From Euborellia annulipes (Eukaryota; Arthropoda; Insecta; Dermaptera; Anisolabididae): 64,000 nucleotides of DNA. This document shows, piece by piece, positions 35,501 to 47,100 of the stretch. Below the pieces are notes generated by a model. The model did no database searches. It was not told the DNA's origin and worked only from the letters and a program-made list of their open reading frames with translations. The translations under genes were made by a program, and so were the position numbers. Position 1 is the first letter of the stretch. Each line of letters starts with the position of its first letter. Location: positions 1 through 64,000 of the forward strand of contig JAKCPI010025286.1 in the NCBI GenBank assembly GCA_023213315.1, given 5' to 3'.

Positions 35501-38232
35501 TCCTTAAAAATAACTAGTCAGGATATTGAGTAAAACACGTAAACTATGCATCAAAAGTAAGGTTTTATTAAATTTTTAATAAATTTGTTGTCTGGCCTCA
35601 CATAAAAAGTTGGCGGTCCACATGTTGAGTATCATTGATTTAAGGGATGCTAATCTCTTTTTAAACATGAAAATTTATCTTAAAATTTTCTCTTTAAGAA
35701 GATCAGTAACATGTTTGATATTTAGAACTCATTAAATCAAGTTATGTTATATTTTCAAACAGGACACGTGATCACAATAAGATGAGGATAATAACTGAAA
35801 TTTCCAAAATTTTTTAGTTATATACTAACCCATCAGAAAAAGAAAATTTCTGGAAATTGATGCCATTGAATTTTCACTTTTCAACAAAAGATATATTGGT
35901 TCTACTTTGTGTAGAAAATTTTGTCAAAATGTGAATAGAATCAATTTTTTAATGAGGAGTTCATTTATGTTAATATTAAGATAAATTCTTATCAAAATAC
36001 AATAAATAAAATTTTGATTTTATTCACAATAACACTTGTATTTTTAAAGAGTAGACTATTCTCTAATAAATACTATTCATCATTTTTTTATTGTGAATAA
36101 AATAAAAATTTTAAAAATTCAATTTTAATATGGCCTATAGTAGTTGTTTGTAGCTGTATTCTTCTTATCTTCCTCAATTTTAATATTATTTTAAATGAAA
36201 TTCTCATCAAAAATTGTTTCGAATCCTTTTTATATATAGATAGAACCAATAATCACTAACAGTTGAAGAAATATTATAGATCACTTGTCCAGAAACTTTT
36301 TGAGGGATTAATACATCTATGACGTATAATACTCTAACAATTTTATTTAATACATTCCATTCATGTTTTAAATAGAGATTATAATCCTTTAGAGAAAAAT
36401 TAGAATAAAATTCAGATTGGACAAATGATAAAAGAAAATAATTATAAATGATGTATTACAAACCAGCCGACAACTAACAATTCACTTCCACCCTTGTATT
36501 GACCATTTTTTCATATAAATTTTAATAATTAGCTATCAAAAGCTCAGTGCAAGTTATTTCTCAATATTAGCCAAAGGTGAAGAATTTCTCTATCCGGTGT
36601 ATTATAATATTTTTATTTATTATAGGTACTACTCAAACGCGCTTCGAATTGTTGTCCTATTATAAATAGAGCGATGCTCGAAAATCGACTTGTGGCCATG
36701 GAAACAGCACAAGCGGGTCCTTGTCTTGATTTGAGGTATCTATAGGTCTTCCTTCTTAATATATACTATTATTCGAGGACTGTTCTCTTTCCACTGAGCC
36801 TAATATATTAATTTATTAAAAAAAAGAAATGTCTGTAACATGCCGATTCTCTTAAATCGAACGCGTATTTTCGTTTATATTTAATTTTAAAGGGCTTCGG
36901 GAGGCAAAGCTGTTCGCATGTTTTTGCCGATAAGATGGCGTTAGGGGTCTTAAAAAAAATAAGCCAAAAGCCCAATTATTACGAATATTTGTCAACAGAT
37001 GGCAGGATGGTAGGGCTATTTTTAATCTCTTGTATTTGTTTGATTTTCGTTAATCTTTTAATAAATACGATATTTATTTTTACATTGTCATCATTTCATT
37101 TAATTATTATAGTTTGGGTATTAATGATTTTTACATTTTAGATTAAAAAAAAAATTAAAATTTTCATAATAATATTTTTTGCATTTTCTATAATTATAAA
37201 AAAATATTTTTTAATTAATCATAATTAAAAAAAAGCCTCTCACAAATTTAAATCATTAAAAAACTAGACTATTAGATAAGGAATTTTTCAATGCGGTTTT
37301 TTTTTAAATGAATTAAATTCATAAGAGATTATTGGAACATCAAGCTATAATTTTTTTAATGACTTATTAAAAAATTATCGTAATTAATTTTTTTGTTATC
37401 AAGCAAATACAAAAAAACAAGATGTCCCAATAATCTTTAATTTTTTTTAAATTTAAAAATGAATTTATTGTTATTATTAATCACATATTAATTAAGAAAT
37501 TTTAAAAATAAGCTTAGATGCTTAATTTAAAAACCAACTGCCAAATTAGTTCAGCATTCTTGCAATAGATGGCAGGCTAGTCTAACAGCCGTTATAGTAT
37601 TAGCCTATATCTGGCCTACATTTATATATTTTTATGCTTTTATAAAAGATACATAATATATAATAACATTTATAAAGTATTTATTGTTAAAAGATCAATG
37701 AAAATCAACCAAATGCATTAAATATTATTAGCTACCATTCTGACATCTCTTGGCAAATTTTTGAATTACTTGATTTTTTGGGCATACTTTTATGACACAC
37801 TACGCCATCTTATCGGGAAAAACATGCGTAACCACTTCGCTCCCGTAGCCCCTTAAGACAGCAATTTTGAATTGTAACATCATGTTCAAAAGTGGGCTAA
37901 AATTAAATAAATAATTTTATACTCTAGAATAGGATTAGCAGAAAGAGAACACTCCTCATATTAAGACAATATCATGATTCAAATTATTAATCTGTTGGTT
38001 TTTTTTTAGTCGTCTCAATCAAGAACTTGCAGACGCCATGGTAATTCGGAAATGTGATTTAATCGTCCTCGAAGGAATGGGACGAGCTGTCCATACTAAC
38101 TTGGATGCACATTTTCAATGCGAGTCCCTCAAAGTGGCAGTTATAAAAAACCGCTGGTTGGCAAATCGACTCGGCGGCGATATGTACGCAGTTCTTTTCA
38201 AATATGAACAACCAAATTCCCTTAAGAATTAA
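23536..38232 (+). CDS. PANK4: PANK4: pseudo-pantothenate kinase fused to DUF89 phosphatase
   Basis: Fifteen exons: 23536-23632, 23699-23783, 25213-25412, 26204-26387, 26454-26546, 28294-28456, 28703-28809, 28905-29067, 30316-30526, 30590-30742, 30811-30898, 33844-34048, 34156-34373, 36626-36735 and 38010-38232. The N-terminal half is the pantothenate-kinase fold ([88 protein letters not shown]). The C-terminal half is the DUF89 metal-dependent 4'-phosphopantetheine phosphatase ([50 protein letters not shown]). Exons total 2300 nt, one short of a multiple of three. Exon 2 leaves frame between [13 protein letters not shown] and a DHSPK motif, so read literally translation stops at 25292 after 87 codons. 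Adding one base restores about 766 residues, close to the 773 I recall for human. I treat this as a real gene with an indel or assembly error. Confidence 0.93.
24504..24709. mobile_element. TA-flanked MITE, copy 1
   Basis: Terminal inverted repeats of about 65 bp start CAGTGAGAGACAATATTAAG and end with the complement (TTAATATTGTCCCTCAC). TA at the left boundary is consistent with Tc1/mariner-type insertion. Same family as 31993, 47402 and 50061. It lies in PANK4 intron 2. Confidence 0.75.
25540..25955. repeat. Complex foldback in PANK4 intron 3
   Basis: An inner inverted pair lies at 25613-25670 and 25683-25745 (AGTCGTTTTCAAGTACTGC against GCAAGTGCTTGAAAACGATT). A second pair lies at about 25800-25850 and 25880-25945. 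GATACTGTACAACGT-like sequence is repeated. No hammerhead core was found. Confidence 0.5.
26783..27040. repeat. Foldback with hammerhead remnants
   Basis: Arms 26783-26876 and 26930-27040 share GAGAGGATGTCAGCCAAAC..., GAAAATCCCAATACAAGAAAA and an ACTGAAGATGG box. GAAA is missing in both arms, so these are dead relatives of the hammerhead foldbacks. The outer AGAGGATG.CAGCCA end matches the 27721 and 47930 elements. PANK4 intron 5. Confidence 0.55.
27715..27895. mobile_element. Compact hammerhead-family foldback
   Basis: Arms GGAAGAGGATGCAGCCAATT and complement enclose CTCTATTTAGTAATTAAGCAC, with only a short centre holding one CGAAACGTTCC and its decayed partner. The outer sequences match the element at 47930-48380 almost word for word, but the catalytic cores are largely deleted. 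PANK4 intron 5. Confidence 0.6.
29565..29694 (-). mobile_element. SINE family B inside inverted repeats, copy 2
   Basis: On the minus strand: GGCCTGGTGCAAAGGATAACAC (A-box region), GGGTTCGATTCCCC (B box) and TGGCC...GGCCA ends. It is bounded by GTTTATTTGTTGGTGG (29565) and its complement ending at 29694. This is the same composite layout as 15807-16066. PANK4 intron 8. Confidence 0.6.
31285..31330 (-). ncRNA. Inactive hammerhead, left arm
   Basis: Minus strand: CTGTTGA, stem II GGC...GCC, GAAACGAC. The core A is replaced by T, which should abolish cleavage. Confidence 0.4.
31425..31475 (+). ncRNA. Inactive hammerhead, right arm
   Basis: Plus strand: CTGTTGA (31432-31438), stem II GGC...GCC, GAATCGTC. 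Two core changes. Confidence 0.35.
31993..32206. mobile_element. TA-flanked MITE, copy 2
   Basis: TA-CAGTGAGGGTCAATATTAAG at the left and CTTAATATTGTCTCTCACTG-TA at the right, with long TIRs containing TGTGATTATTTCATTGTTTT. It lies in PANK4 intron 11. Confidence 0.8.
34544..34875 (+). mobile_element. R1 element 5' portion
   Basis: Starts AAAAAATCTGGTATGAC with a shortened hairpin (GTCGCACCAGATTTTTTTGTG), then the R1 body to TACTAGTACTTTTTGGCCGAT. The 3' third is missing. PANK4 intron 13, about 170 bp after exon 13. Confidence 0.75.
36887..37856. mobile_element. TTAA-flanked element, copy 2 (970 bp)
   Basis: TTAAAGGGCTTCGGGAGGC at 36887 and the complement of TTAAGGGGCTACGGGAGCG ending at 37856 form TIRs of about 60 bp with CCGATAAGATGGCGTA inside. 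The interior 37258-37794 duplicates copy 1 (8322-8856), but this copy has about 300 bp more at its left. A 68-codon frame at 36935 is hydrophobic and low-complexity, not a transposase. PANK4 intron 14. Confidence 0.7.
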
Positions 38233-38844
38233 GAAGAAAAGGATGTTATACTCTCACACACAAACATATACATATATATATAGATTTATATTCAATTTTT
38301 TTTTTTTAGATATTTATAAATTTATTTTAACGTTTTTTTTTTAATTCTCTTTTAAAAATTAAATTTTATCTTATTGTTTGAAATTTTTGGGACCATTTTG
38401 TTAGGTTCTGAATAGTAAATAATATTTTTTAAAAAGAATATGAAAAATATTTTATTTTTCTAAATTTTTTTAATATACGCTACTACCTGGGTACTGCTAT
38501 ATCAAAGCATTTTTTTCACATCAAATATGCAAAATCTTAGATATTTATTTTAATTTTTTTTTTTTTTTTTAATTAGGAAACCTTTTAAATTATATATTCT
38601 TAAAAAAAATCATTAAATAAAAATAAATATATATATATATACGATTATAAATATTGTTAAATAAAATATCATAATAATATTTAAAATGTAAGTTTTTTGA
38701 ATCCTTCATCAAAATTTGTTTGTTTTTTTTTTTTTGTATAAAACAAGAAAAAGTCATTGACATTGGTTTTGTTTACAATTGTGCAAATGAAATGCCCCCT
38801 ATCTCAGATTTAGGTTAATAGCGCTTAGAATAAGGTAAAGGGAA

Positions 38845-39415
38845 CTTTTGTTAATCAATTTTAGTTGGCCAATTAAAGTCAAATCACTTTTCGTTCACAC
38901 GTTTCAACTAAAATGGATCAAACGTTTCAGTATTTAAATGGCTTTGAGGATAGCAGTGCGCGAAGGGATGCATACGGACTGGGCGATCCAAGGTTCAGAC
39001 GTTTCAATTTGTGATGCAACTCGAATGCGGCCCTCGGGCTTGGTGTAGTGGCCTTGTATAGGGTCGCGGGTTCGGATCCCAGGCATTCCGATGGTTTTAT
39101 TTAAGCCATTTGGTATCCAAATGGCTTAAATAAGAATGCGTGGACCCCCAAATATATATATATATATATTAAATAACGGTTTATAGTCTAAAGTCTTATA
39201 TGGCCTTAGTTTCCGAAAAGACTGTGTGGATGTGTGTGTGTGTGTGTTTAAAAAAAAAAATCAACGTGACTCATACTTGAACGATATAAGTTTGACTCGG
39301 TCAAACTTTTCTTGATCCACTAAAAAGTTAATCTACTTCATTGAAACAAAGGATTTTCATTCAATTTTAGTTGACCAACTAAAATTGATCAACAAAAGTT
39401 GACTTGTGGGAACGC
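38845..39415. mobile_element. Foldback element interrupted by a SINE
   Basis: ACTTTTGTTAATCAATTTTAG (38850) recurs inverted as CTAAAATTGATCAACAAAAG (about 39378-39397). A SINE A copy (39029-39260) sits between. Just downstream of PANK4. Confidence 0.5.
39029..39260 (+). mobile_element. SINE family A, plus orientation
   Basis: Head GGCCCTCGGGCTTGGTGTAG, B box GGGTTCGGATCCC, hairpin TTTAAGCCATTTGG...CCAAATGGCTTAAA, a (TG)n tract and an 11-A tail. It is collinear with the minus copies at 16101 and 53051. Confidence 0.75.
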
Positions 39416-41284
39416 GCCTTTAATCGATTCCGAGAATCGAAAATCATCAAGTCGATTCCTAAATCGAAAATAGACTTTTCGAGCGCCTTTTCCATCCCTA
39501 GAGAGAGAGTTACAGAAAGGAAGTGAACCCTTGGAGAATGGACCTTGACTGTTAGGGAGCCAAAAGTCTTGAAAAAAGCTAAGGAAAAAATATGTAGACA
39601 GCAAAGGAAGGAACATCTGCAAATGATAATGCCAAATAAGAATTTGGCAATTTTGAATAAATCTTTGTCATATTTGAACGCCCCAGTATATAAGCCTATA
39701 ATATATAATTTTTTTGAGGAATTATCAGGATAAATGAATAAAAGAAAACAATATTTTCTTATAAGAAAATTTAGTTTTTATTTATGATTATCTATTATAT
39801 ATATATATTATATATATATAATTTTTATAGATCTCTCTCAAACTTACTAAAAAAATAATTCTAATGAAAATGTACATATATTTAGTATATATATAACAAC
39901 AATATATACTTTAGTTGAAAAACTAAATAAAATTAAAATCATTTTATATTAATAAGCCAAACTAGATAAAAATATATATGTAATTATTAGGTGAATAAAA
40001 TTTTTTTTTCTTTCAGTCAATAACTATTTATATACTACTATTTTATTTCTTTATTCCTTATTAGAGTAATAATTGCCCGTTTAAGGTGACTTGAGATTGC
40101 ATCCCTCAGTCATAGCTGCTTTATATAAATTTCCAAATTAATAGTAATAGCTTTATGTTTTACATATTTTATAAAATAGATGATATCGAGACAGTGACTT
40201 CTATCTCACAAGGCTTAGGACTATGTCCATATATATATATATATATAGTCTATATTTTTTTTAATAAAATTTAAAAATTATATTCATATTTTCAAAATAT
40301 AAAGTAAAAAGAATAATATCTTTTTTTTATTTAAATAAAATAATAATATCAAGAAAAGTAATTAATTTTACTTATTTTTTATAAAATACTATTCAATGGA
40401 CTATTCAAATCAAAAAATAAATATAATAGGCTATATAAAAAAAAAAAAATAGTCTACTCTATCTATTAGAAAACTCATTTAAAAACAAGTTAAAAAATAC
40501 TCTGTTAGTTTGTTTGGTTTTTAGATATTTTGCGTTCATTCCTTATTATATTTGGTTAACATTTTTTATATAATAATAATAATTTATTTTATAGGCTATT
40601 TCTTTTTAAACAGGGAATATTAAAATAGAAAGAGAGCATACATTTTTAGCGAGGTGCTGAGTGTAATGAATACTCTTGAAAACTAGATCTTCATGAGCAG
40701 ACTAATACTAATATTGTTCTTCTTCGCCCTGTTGAAACAAATTTAAATAAATTATTAATTAATCAACTATAATTGCAAAGTATATATTAACAACAAGAGA
40801 GGGGGAATTTATAAATGATTGAACAAAACAAAATGACTCCGACCTAGACATTTTGCCGGCGAGAATGTCTGTTCCTGAATGCTTTCGGTCGAGGGAACTT
40901 TGAGCTTTGCTCGGCAGCAGCCAACTTTTACATTTTTCTTTGAAAATGTTTTTTAATGAGATGAGAGAGGGAAATTTTAATTAGAGGACTTCATCAACAG
41001 AATGCATGCAATCATTTGTGGCCATCAAGGGGGAGGAGTGGTTAAACTAAGCTGATGCTTTTAGCAAATTGATTGATTTTGCCCATTGGTCACGAATCAG
41101 CCTTGAGGCCTCTATCCTCCATGTTCCTATTATAATGGGTCCAGCAAACAGAGGATGGGGCTGAGGTCTGTCTAATTTGGACACATCCCAGAGCAAGCAA
41201 GGTATGACACTAAAATTGTACCCCAAAACCACCACTTCAAGTAAAAAATCTCATCTTTATTCTATACGGCTGAACGTATACCTA

Positions 41285-41405
41285 TTGAGCAAAACGTTTT
41301 GCTCAATGCCAACGCACACTGATTGAGCAAAACACTCGATGGCAAAACATTTTGCCTAATCGGTGTGCGTTGGCATAGGACAAAATGTTCGGCCATTGAG
41401 CAAGA
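41285..41405. repeat. Small palindromic repeat
   Basis: CCAACGCACACTGATTGAGC (41309-41328) recurs inverted as AATCGGTGTGCGTTGG (41358-41373). TTGAGCAAAAC is repeated around it. No ORF. Confidence 0.55.
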
Positions 41406-41756
41406 ACGCTAAATGACAAAAGCTTTTGTTCAATGATATCGAATCATGTCCCATTGTGTTTTGCCTTAGTGCTGCGTTTCTGGTGAATAACTTTTTAATT
41501 TCACGTTTCAGTTCGCTCATCCTAACTCTTAAATTTCTCATCCCCACGTCCCCCAGGCCATGAACGAAATGTTGATTCTAAAAATATGTACAATAAGTTG
41601 CCTCTGCACTCTAAATGATAATGGAGATAAGCTTAATTATCTTTAATGGTAGAAAATAGGCGTTTTCTTCTTCTCAAACCTAGCGCCTGATCTCTCTAAA
41701 TGTATTTATTCTCTTCTATATTTCAAAATGGAAAAATTAATCTTATATATATATAC

Positions 41757-41845
41757 CAGCCGGCGGGCTTCGCGGCGAAGCCCCCTGGACCTCCCGCCAG
41801 CTGGCTCGGGCCCGCCTGCGGCGGACCCTCGCCTTTTCTTAATTA
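41757..41845. repeat. GC-rich palindromic patch
   Basis: An island of GC in AT-rich DNA, with nested palindromes such as GGCTTCGCGGCGAAGCC and GGGCCCGCC. A similar wording (CTCCGCCCCCTGGACCCC, CCTTCGGCGG) occurs at 62070-62130. Confidence 0.5.
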
Positions 41846-42084
41846 TGAGAAGCGGGCTGGCCTTATGAGAAGCTAGCCTAGTTGCTCACGGCCTGGGGAG
41901 TAGGCAGGTTGAGACCCCCGGGAACCAAGAGCTAACACCCCGACTTGGGGAGTAGGCAGATTGAGGCCCCGTAGTCAATCTAAACACAATTACACACACC
42001 CAACCATCCTCCAGCTCTCTGAGACCAATCCACGCCTCTGAGTCATCCACCAAATTGACCTGGGGACCAGGAAGACTGCGACCC

Positions 42085-42480
42085 CGTAAACAGGTATTAC
42101 CATGGTCAATGCTCTGCCGAATTAAAATCAATTATCCCACCCAATGCAACATATTCACGGAACACAAGAGAGGCATCTTCCCAGCATCCCTATGCTGTTC
42201 AGATCACGACTAACAGAACAAATCAATTTCATTCTTCCTTTGTCCCCATGACCTCCCGTGATTGGAACAAGCTCCCTGCGTCTATCTTCCCCAAAACCTA
42301 CAATCTTCAGACTTTCAAGTCTAACCTCAACAGGCATCTTCTCAGTTCCCGCAGTTGAGTTTCCCCTTTATGCTTCTCCTTTTGTTTTTATTTTCTTCCT
42401 GGCTGCATGTGACTATTGGTCATTATATGTCTTCGGACCTTATGCACCCATTCCAAAAAAAAAAAAAAAAAAAAAAAAAA
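42085..42480 (+). mobile_element. LINE 3' fragment (non-LTR reverse transcriptase C-terminus)
   Basis: The + frame from about 42085 reads RYYHGQCSAELKSIIPP, then QITTNRTNQFHSSFVP, SRDWNKLPASIFPKTYNL and a stop at 42356-42358. The sequence YYHG...IIPP...RTN..H.SF.P...WN.LP is the conserved C-terminal end of CR1/Jockey/L2-type non-LTR reverse transcriptases. A 3' UTR ends GTCTTCGGACC, ATGCACCCATTCC and a 26-A tail (42455-42480). The catalytic reverse-transcriptase core is absent, so the copy is 5'-truncated. The same 3' end occurs at 2201-2250. Confidence 0.75.
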
Positions 42481-43230
42481 CCCTCCACCATTACCTCTAA
42501 ACTTCCTTCTCTCTTGAAAATGGCTCCAAAAGAAGAACCGAAACGTCGAGTAAATCTCAGCACCTCACGCGACTTAACCCGAGAAAACTTATCTTTGCAA
42601 TAATACCTTTATATATATATATATATAACATTTCCATAATTTTGTTTTAATGAAATTTAAAAATTTTTTATTATTGACAGTTGTAATTTGTCTCGTTTTT
42701 TGTTTGATTTGTCGCCATGCAGATTTTTAAGGCAGATTTATTGGGAATTGTATTTTTAGATTGAGCTAATAATAGAGAAGATGCAATATATTCTTGAGTG
42801 TTATTTATAAATAGCCGCATGGGCCCCCTCATCAATGCACACATACCCCCCGGCACTCCAATTGAAATCTATTGAATCATAAACAAATTTGTTTTTGCCT
42901 CTTTAACAGATACAAAGGTGGAATCAAATTGAGATGAATGAAAGGGGGCTCTATAATATACCTAAATAAGAAAAATTTTGTTGATTTTTTTGTTCGAAAT
43001 TCCATCTTATTTTTTTTATTTTTATGCTTCTTCTCTAAATAGAAACTTCGATCTTTTGTACCGTTTTTTGCAGTCCTCCCAAATTCGTAGCCCTAAACGT
43101 TATTTTTATTTAGTATTTTAATAGTAAAAAAAAAAAAACATGTTTAATTCAATGATTATATTTATTAAGATATAAGAAACAACAAATAATAAATAAATAA
43201 ATACAATTAGAATAAATTAAAATAACATAA

Positions 43231-43530
43231 GCTAGGGCTGTTCAGACGCGGAGCTGCAGATTAAGAGAAACTCGGTGCGATAGTTTAGACAAAGCATTTG
43301 AAATTATTTTGACTAATAAAATTCCCGGAGAAGACGAACCAGCTGAATTTGGCTCACTTTCACAATTCTTTATTTGTGGTGAGAGTGGCCCAAAACCAAC
43401 TCTAGAAAAATACACAGCAATACTTTCCGATTATCATATTTTGACAACTGAGATTCTAATCGCTAAATGACATTTTCGAGCTTATTATTATCACTGGATG
43501 ATGGAATCGCACCAAGTTTCATTTAGTTGA
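43231..43530 (+). pseudogene. Unrecognised coding remnant
   Basis: An open frame of 79 codons without a start reads RETRCDSLDKAFEIILTNK, EDEPAEFGSLSQFFICGES and LSDYHILTTEILIAK to TGA at 43468. The same frame then continues for 19 codons (HFRAYYYHWMMESHQVSFS) to another TGA. Codon use and composition look protein-like, unlike the flanks. I do not recognise the family. No splice signals fit well, so a decayed exon or transposon gene is the likely reading. Confidence 0.4.
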
Positions 43531-43741
43531 GTATTTGCTTTAAAATACCACACACTACTACCTCCACGTCCATTTGATTATGAGATAAAATTTCACGGGA
43601 ATCAGAAATAAAATATGATTAAAAAATAATCTAAGAATTATTTTTATTAAATATTTATTGCTAAATAATGGCAAAACTACAAAGAAGCTATGAGATTGAG
43701 ATCAAGGGCGGATCCAGAGGTGTTTCTCGGAGGGGGGGGGG

Positions 43742-43815
43742 ATAATCTGGTGTGACTGGTCGCACAGCACACTATTTTTTCTTAATTTCGGAAATTTAAA
43801 GGCGCATTCTGTACT
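43742..43815 (+). repeat. R1 5' hairpin fragment
   Basis: AATCTGGTGTGACTGGTCGC, then ACAGCACAC, follows a G-rich run; it is the R1 5' start, broken after about 70 bp. Confidence 0.55.
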
Positions 43816-44185
43816 TGTAAATGCAAAACAAATTTTTAATTATTAATTTTTAAAATTTTACATTAAAAATAACTTTTAAAAAGTAATTTTTTCAAATCTC
43901 AGGGGGGGGGTAATTACACCCTTTACCCCCCCTTGTATCCGCCCTTGATTGAGATATTTCTAAATATTGTATATTAAAATCTTTCTGTTTCCGTTATTAA
44001 ATAAATCGCTTATTTATTAATTAAAAATTTTATAATAATAAATATTAATGTCTTTTCTGAGAAAATCTTGAAAAGAAAAATATTTATACTATAGAACGAT
44101 CGCCTCATCATAATTTGATTTTTTTTTTATCGTTCTGATTTTGCTGAGACTTTTGTATTCATATAATATAAATATTATCTTTTAA

Positions 44186-47100
44186 TCATTTAAACCATTC
44201 AGCCTCGCCAAAGGAAATTGAGTGCGAATTCTTTCTTTTAATGAATGGTCTCAAATTCTAAATGAAATCAAAAATAATGATTAATTTTATAAACAAAAAT
44301 AATATTCGTCTAGAAAGTAAAAGATTTTAATATACAAGCAAAATGATCTCCCATGCTTGAAATACTTCTTTGGGTTTTTGCCCTCAGAAATGGACACAGT
44401 GTTATTTTACAAATGTCTAAAAAATAATTGTTAAATACATGTACCATCAAGAGAAAGATATTGGACAACCCCCTCACTTCTACCTGAATTTAGAGCCTTT
44501 TGAGGTATGTATATAGGGCCGTAACTAGGCAGATACAACAGATACACGGTGTACCTGTTGCATCTGCCTAGTTACGGCCCTGTATACATACCTCAAAAGG
44601 CTCTAAATTCAGGTAGAAGTGAGGGGGTTGTCCAATATCTTTTCTCTTGATGGTATATACATAGAGAAAGAAATTAGATTACTTACATAAAATATTTTTC
44701 CTTTAACGTTGATGCCTTTATGCCAAGTTCTCATATGAAGTCCGAAATTACTTAAATTTGTAAATCCTCTTGAACAAGGCATGCATTTATAAGGACGTTC
44801 TCCGGTATGTTGCAACATATGCGTTCTAAGCGTAGCAGAGAGTCGGAAAAACTTATGGCACACGTGGCATTGATAGGGTCGCTCACCAGTGTGGATTGTT
44901 TTATGCTCATTTAAAGCGTATATTACTCGGAACTTTTTGTCACAATATGTGCAAGCGTATTTTTTATCCATATGATGGATTTCATGTTGTTTTAGATTGC
45001 ACTTTTTAGAAAACCTAAAGAAAAGTTAAAATCTAAAGAAATTATTATTATATATAAAGGCAGGTTTACACGCTTCGATAAATCGAGTTGTTTCGATTTA
45101 TCGTTGGCTGTAAACAGTACAGTGTAGCGATTTATTGGAATTGGATGATAGATGCCGGTCGGCATCAATTTCTGCAAATCGTAACGATATTTTATATCTT
45201 TTTTTCACTCACTTTGCATTTGCCATGGTATCGGAGATTCTGGTTTGCATCGGAAATAATTATGGATTTAAGTTTTACCTGTTTGTTAAAGTAGGTTTAC
45301 TCGCTACGAGAAATAGTGAAATTTATTGATCCAATAAATCGAATGAGTGCAGTACTGTTTACGCTACGATAAATCGTAACGATTTATCGATTTATTGTCA
45401 TATTTCGATGTCGGCAGCTATCGACTTCAAAGCAATGTGATGCCGGCCGGTATTAATCATCCAATTTCAACAATCCAACGCTACAATGTCTTGTTTTCAC
45501 CCAACGATGAAACAATTCGATCATTAGGATTTATCGTAGCGTGTAAACCTGCCTAAAAATTATTGATTTCATTAAATAATTTATAAATTATCAATAATTA
45601 ATAAGGAATAATCGTAGATTACCAGCCTTTATTTATTTGAATTTTAACTAAACTATGAGAACTATATTTTTTCTGTTAAATAGGCTAGTATTTATTTATT
45701 TATTTTTACCGGTTTAATCTACCTATTATATATGTATTTATTAAGCAAATGTTTGGTATATCTATTGGATATTCTTTCCATGAATTTATTTAATATTTGT
45801 TGAAATTTTGTTTACATTTGTAACAGGAAAAAGAGGCGCGAATGGCCATAGTTGTTGAATGCGCCCAATAAAGTCCCACTTAAGTACTGTAGCTCACAAT
45901 CGCATTTTATTTGTAAATATTTCGACTGTCATAGCATAATGCCTGGTCATCTTCAGTACAAAGATAAGTTTGCTTTTCTTCAGGATAGGTGAAAAGTGAA
46001 GAAAATCTGCAGCTAGATGTTTTTCATTATTTTATTCCCACCACGTTGACGTTTCGATCCCGGTTGGGATCATCCTCACAACTAATGTGTACATAACAAG
46101 AGAACAAACAAAGATTAGCTTCGGGCAGGGCCGGAACTACGAAATTTTTTAGAAGGGGCAAAATTTAATTTGCCGCCCCATTCTTAAAATTTTCTGTACA
46201 AAATTCATATCATTTTACCTTTTTTTAGTAAATCTTTTTTTAATTGCCGCCCCCTAATATCTGCCGCCCGGGGCACATGCACCCACTGCCCCCCTCTAGA
46301 TCCGGCCCTGGCTTCGGGAAAAACATTATCAGTCATTATAAATTTTTTGCTTTTCTTGTCTTATCCTCGCTTTTATTGCCTTGTCCCGCCTCTAATAAAA
46401 TAATTTTTTACTTATTGATTTCCACTGAGCAACATCAAATCATATTTTCGTACTGAAAATGGCCAGGCGATGTCCCAAATATCTACAAATAAAATGATAT
46501 GAGGGAGTCCATCAAAGAATGAGAATTTCAATCTCTGGCTATTCCTTATTATTATTATCTAGGGATACTTTTTAATTAATAGGTTTAAAGAAAAAGGATA
46601 ATTCAACCATATAGTACTTACGATTTATTGCAAACTTTACAAATATGGGCGTTCGTTTTCGGAAGGTGGGTTTTCATATGAGCTTTTAAAGCATTTTCAA
46701 AAGAGAGGATTTTTCCACAAATATAACATGTATATAGATTATCTTTGTGAATTGTTTTGTCATGATTATCCAGCCAATTTTCATTTAGAAACCTTAAATT
46801 TAAAATCATTTTAATCAAAAGGTTATTAATAAATTAAATTTTCAACTTACTTCTTTCCACATTTATTACATTCAAAATTTGGCATTTTATTTTTTGGCAA
46901 ATGAATTGTTTTATGAATATTAATGTCCTTAACTTTAACATGGCACTTTTTACAAGCTGGAGAATTCTCGTCCCAGTCTGATTTATTATAGTGATACATC
47001 ATATGATTATAGAAACTTTTATAGGAATCAAGGGGCTGAAAAAGAAAAAAATTATTACTATTTATACTACAGTGTGTACATAAAATATTATTAAATTAAA

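Larger units (their letters stand above)
45880..46500. mobile_element. Hammerhead foldback split by later insertions
   Basis: The left arm (to 45963) and right arm (46445-46500) are inverted copies (CATTTTATTTGTAAATATTTCG against CCAAATATCTACAAATAAAATG). Between them lie another single-arm hammerhead (46042-46090) and a hAT MITE (46126-46310), so the foldback was opened by later insertions. Confidence 0.55.

Noticed and set aside
36935..37141. 68-codon hydrophobic ORF
   Set aside because: Lies inside the TTAA-flanked repeat and is built of Phe/Ile/Leu codons from T-rich DNA; not a credible protein.
39545..39733. 62-codon basic ORF (MTVREPKVLKKAKEK...)
   Set aside because: Lysine-rich, low-complexity frame in AT-rich DNA without splice or promoter support.
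42505..42545. Hammerhead candidate after the LINE tail (ACCGAAACGTCGAG)
   Set aside because: The GAAACGTC box is present, but the CTGANGA box is degraded to CTTGAAAA and stem II is weak.
44609..44690. Read-through C-terminus of the zinc-finger protein as the true end
   Set aside because: A strong GTAAGT donor lies before it and the tail is encoded by a palindromic repeat; kept only as an alternative.
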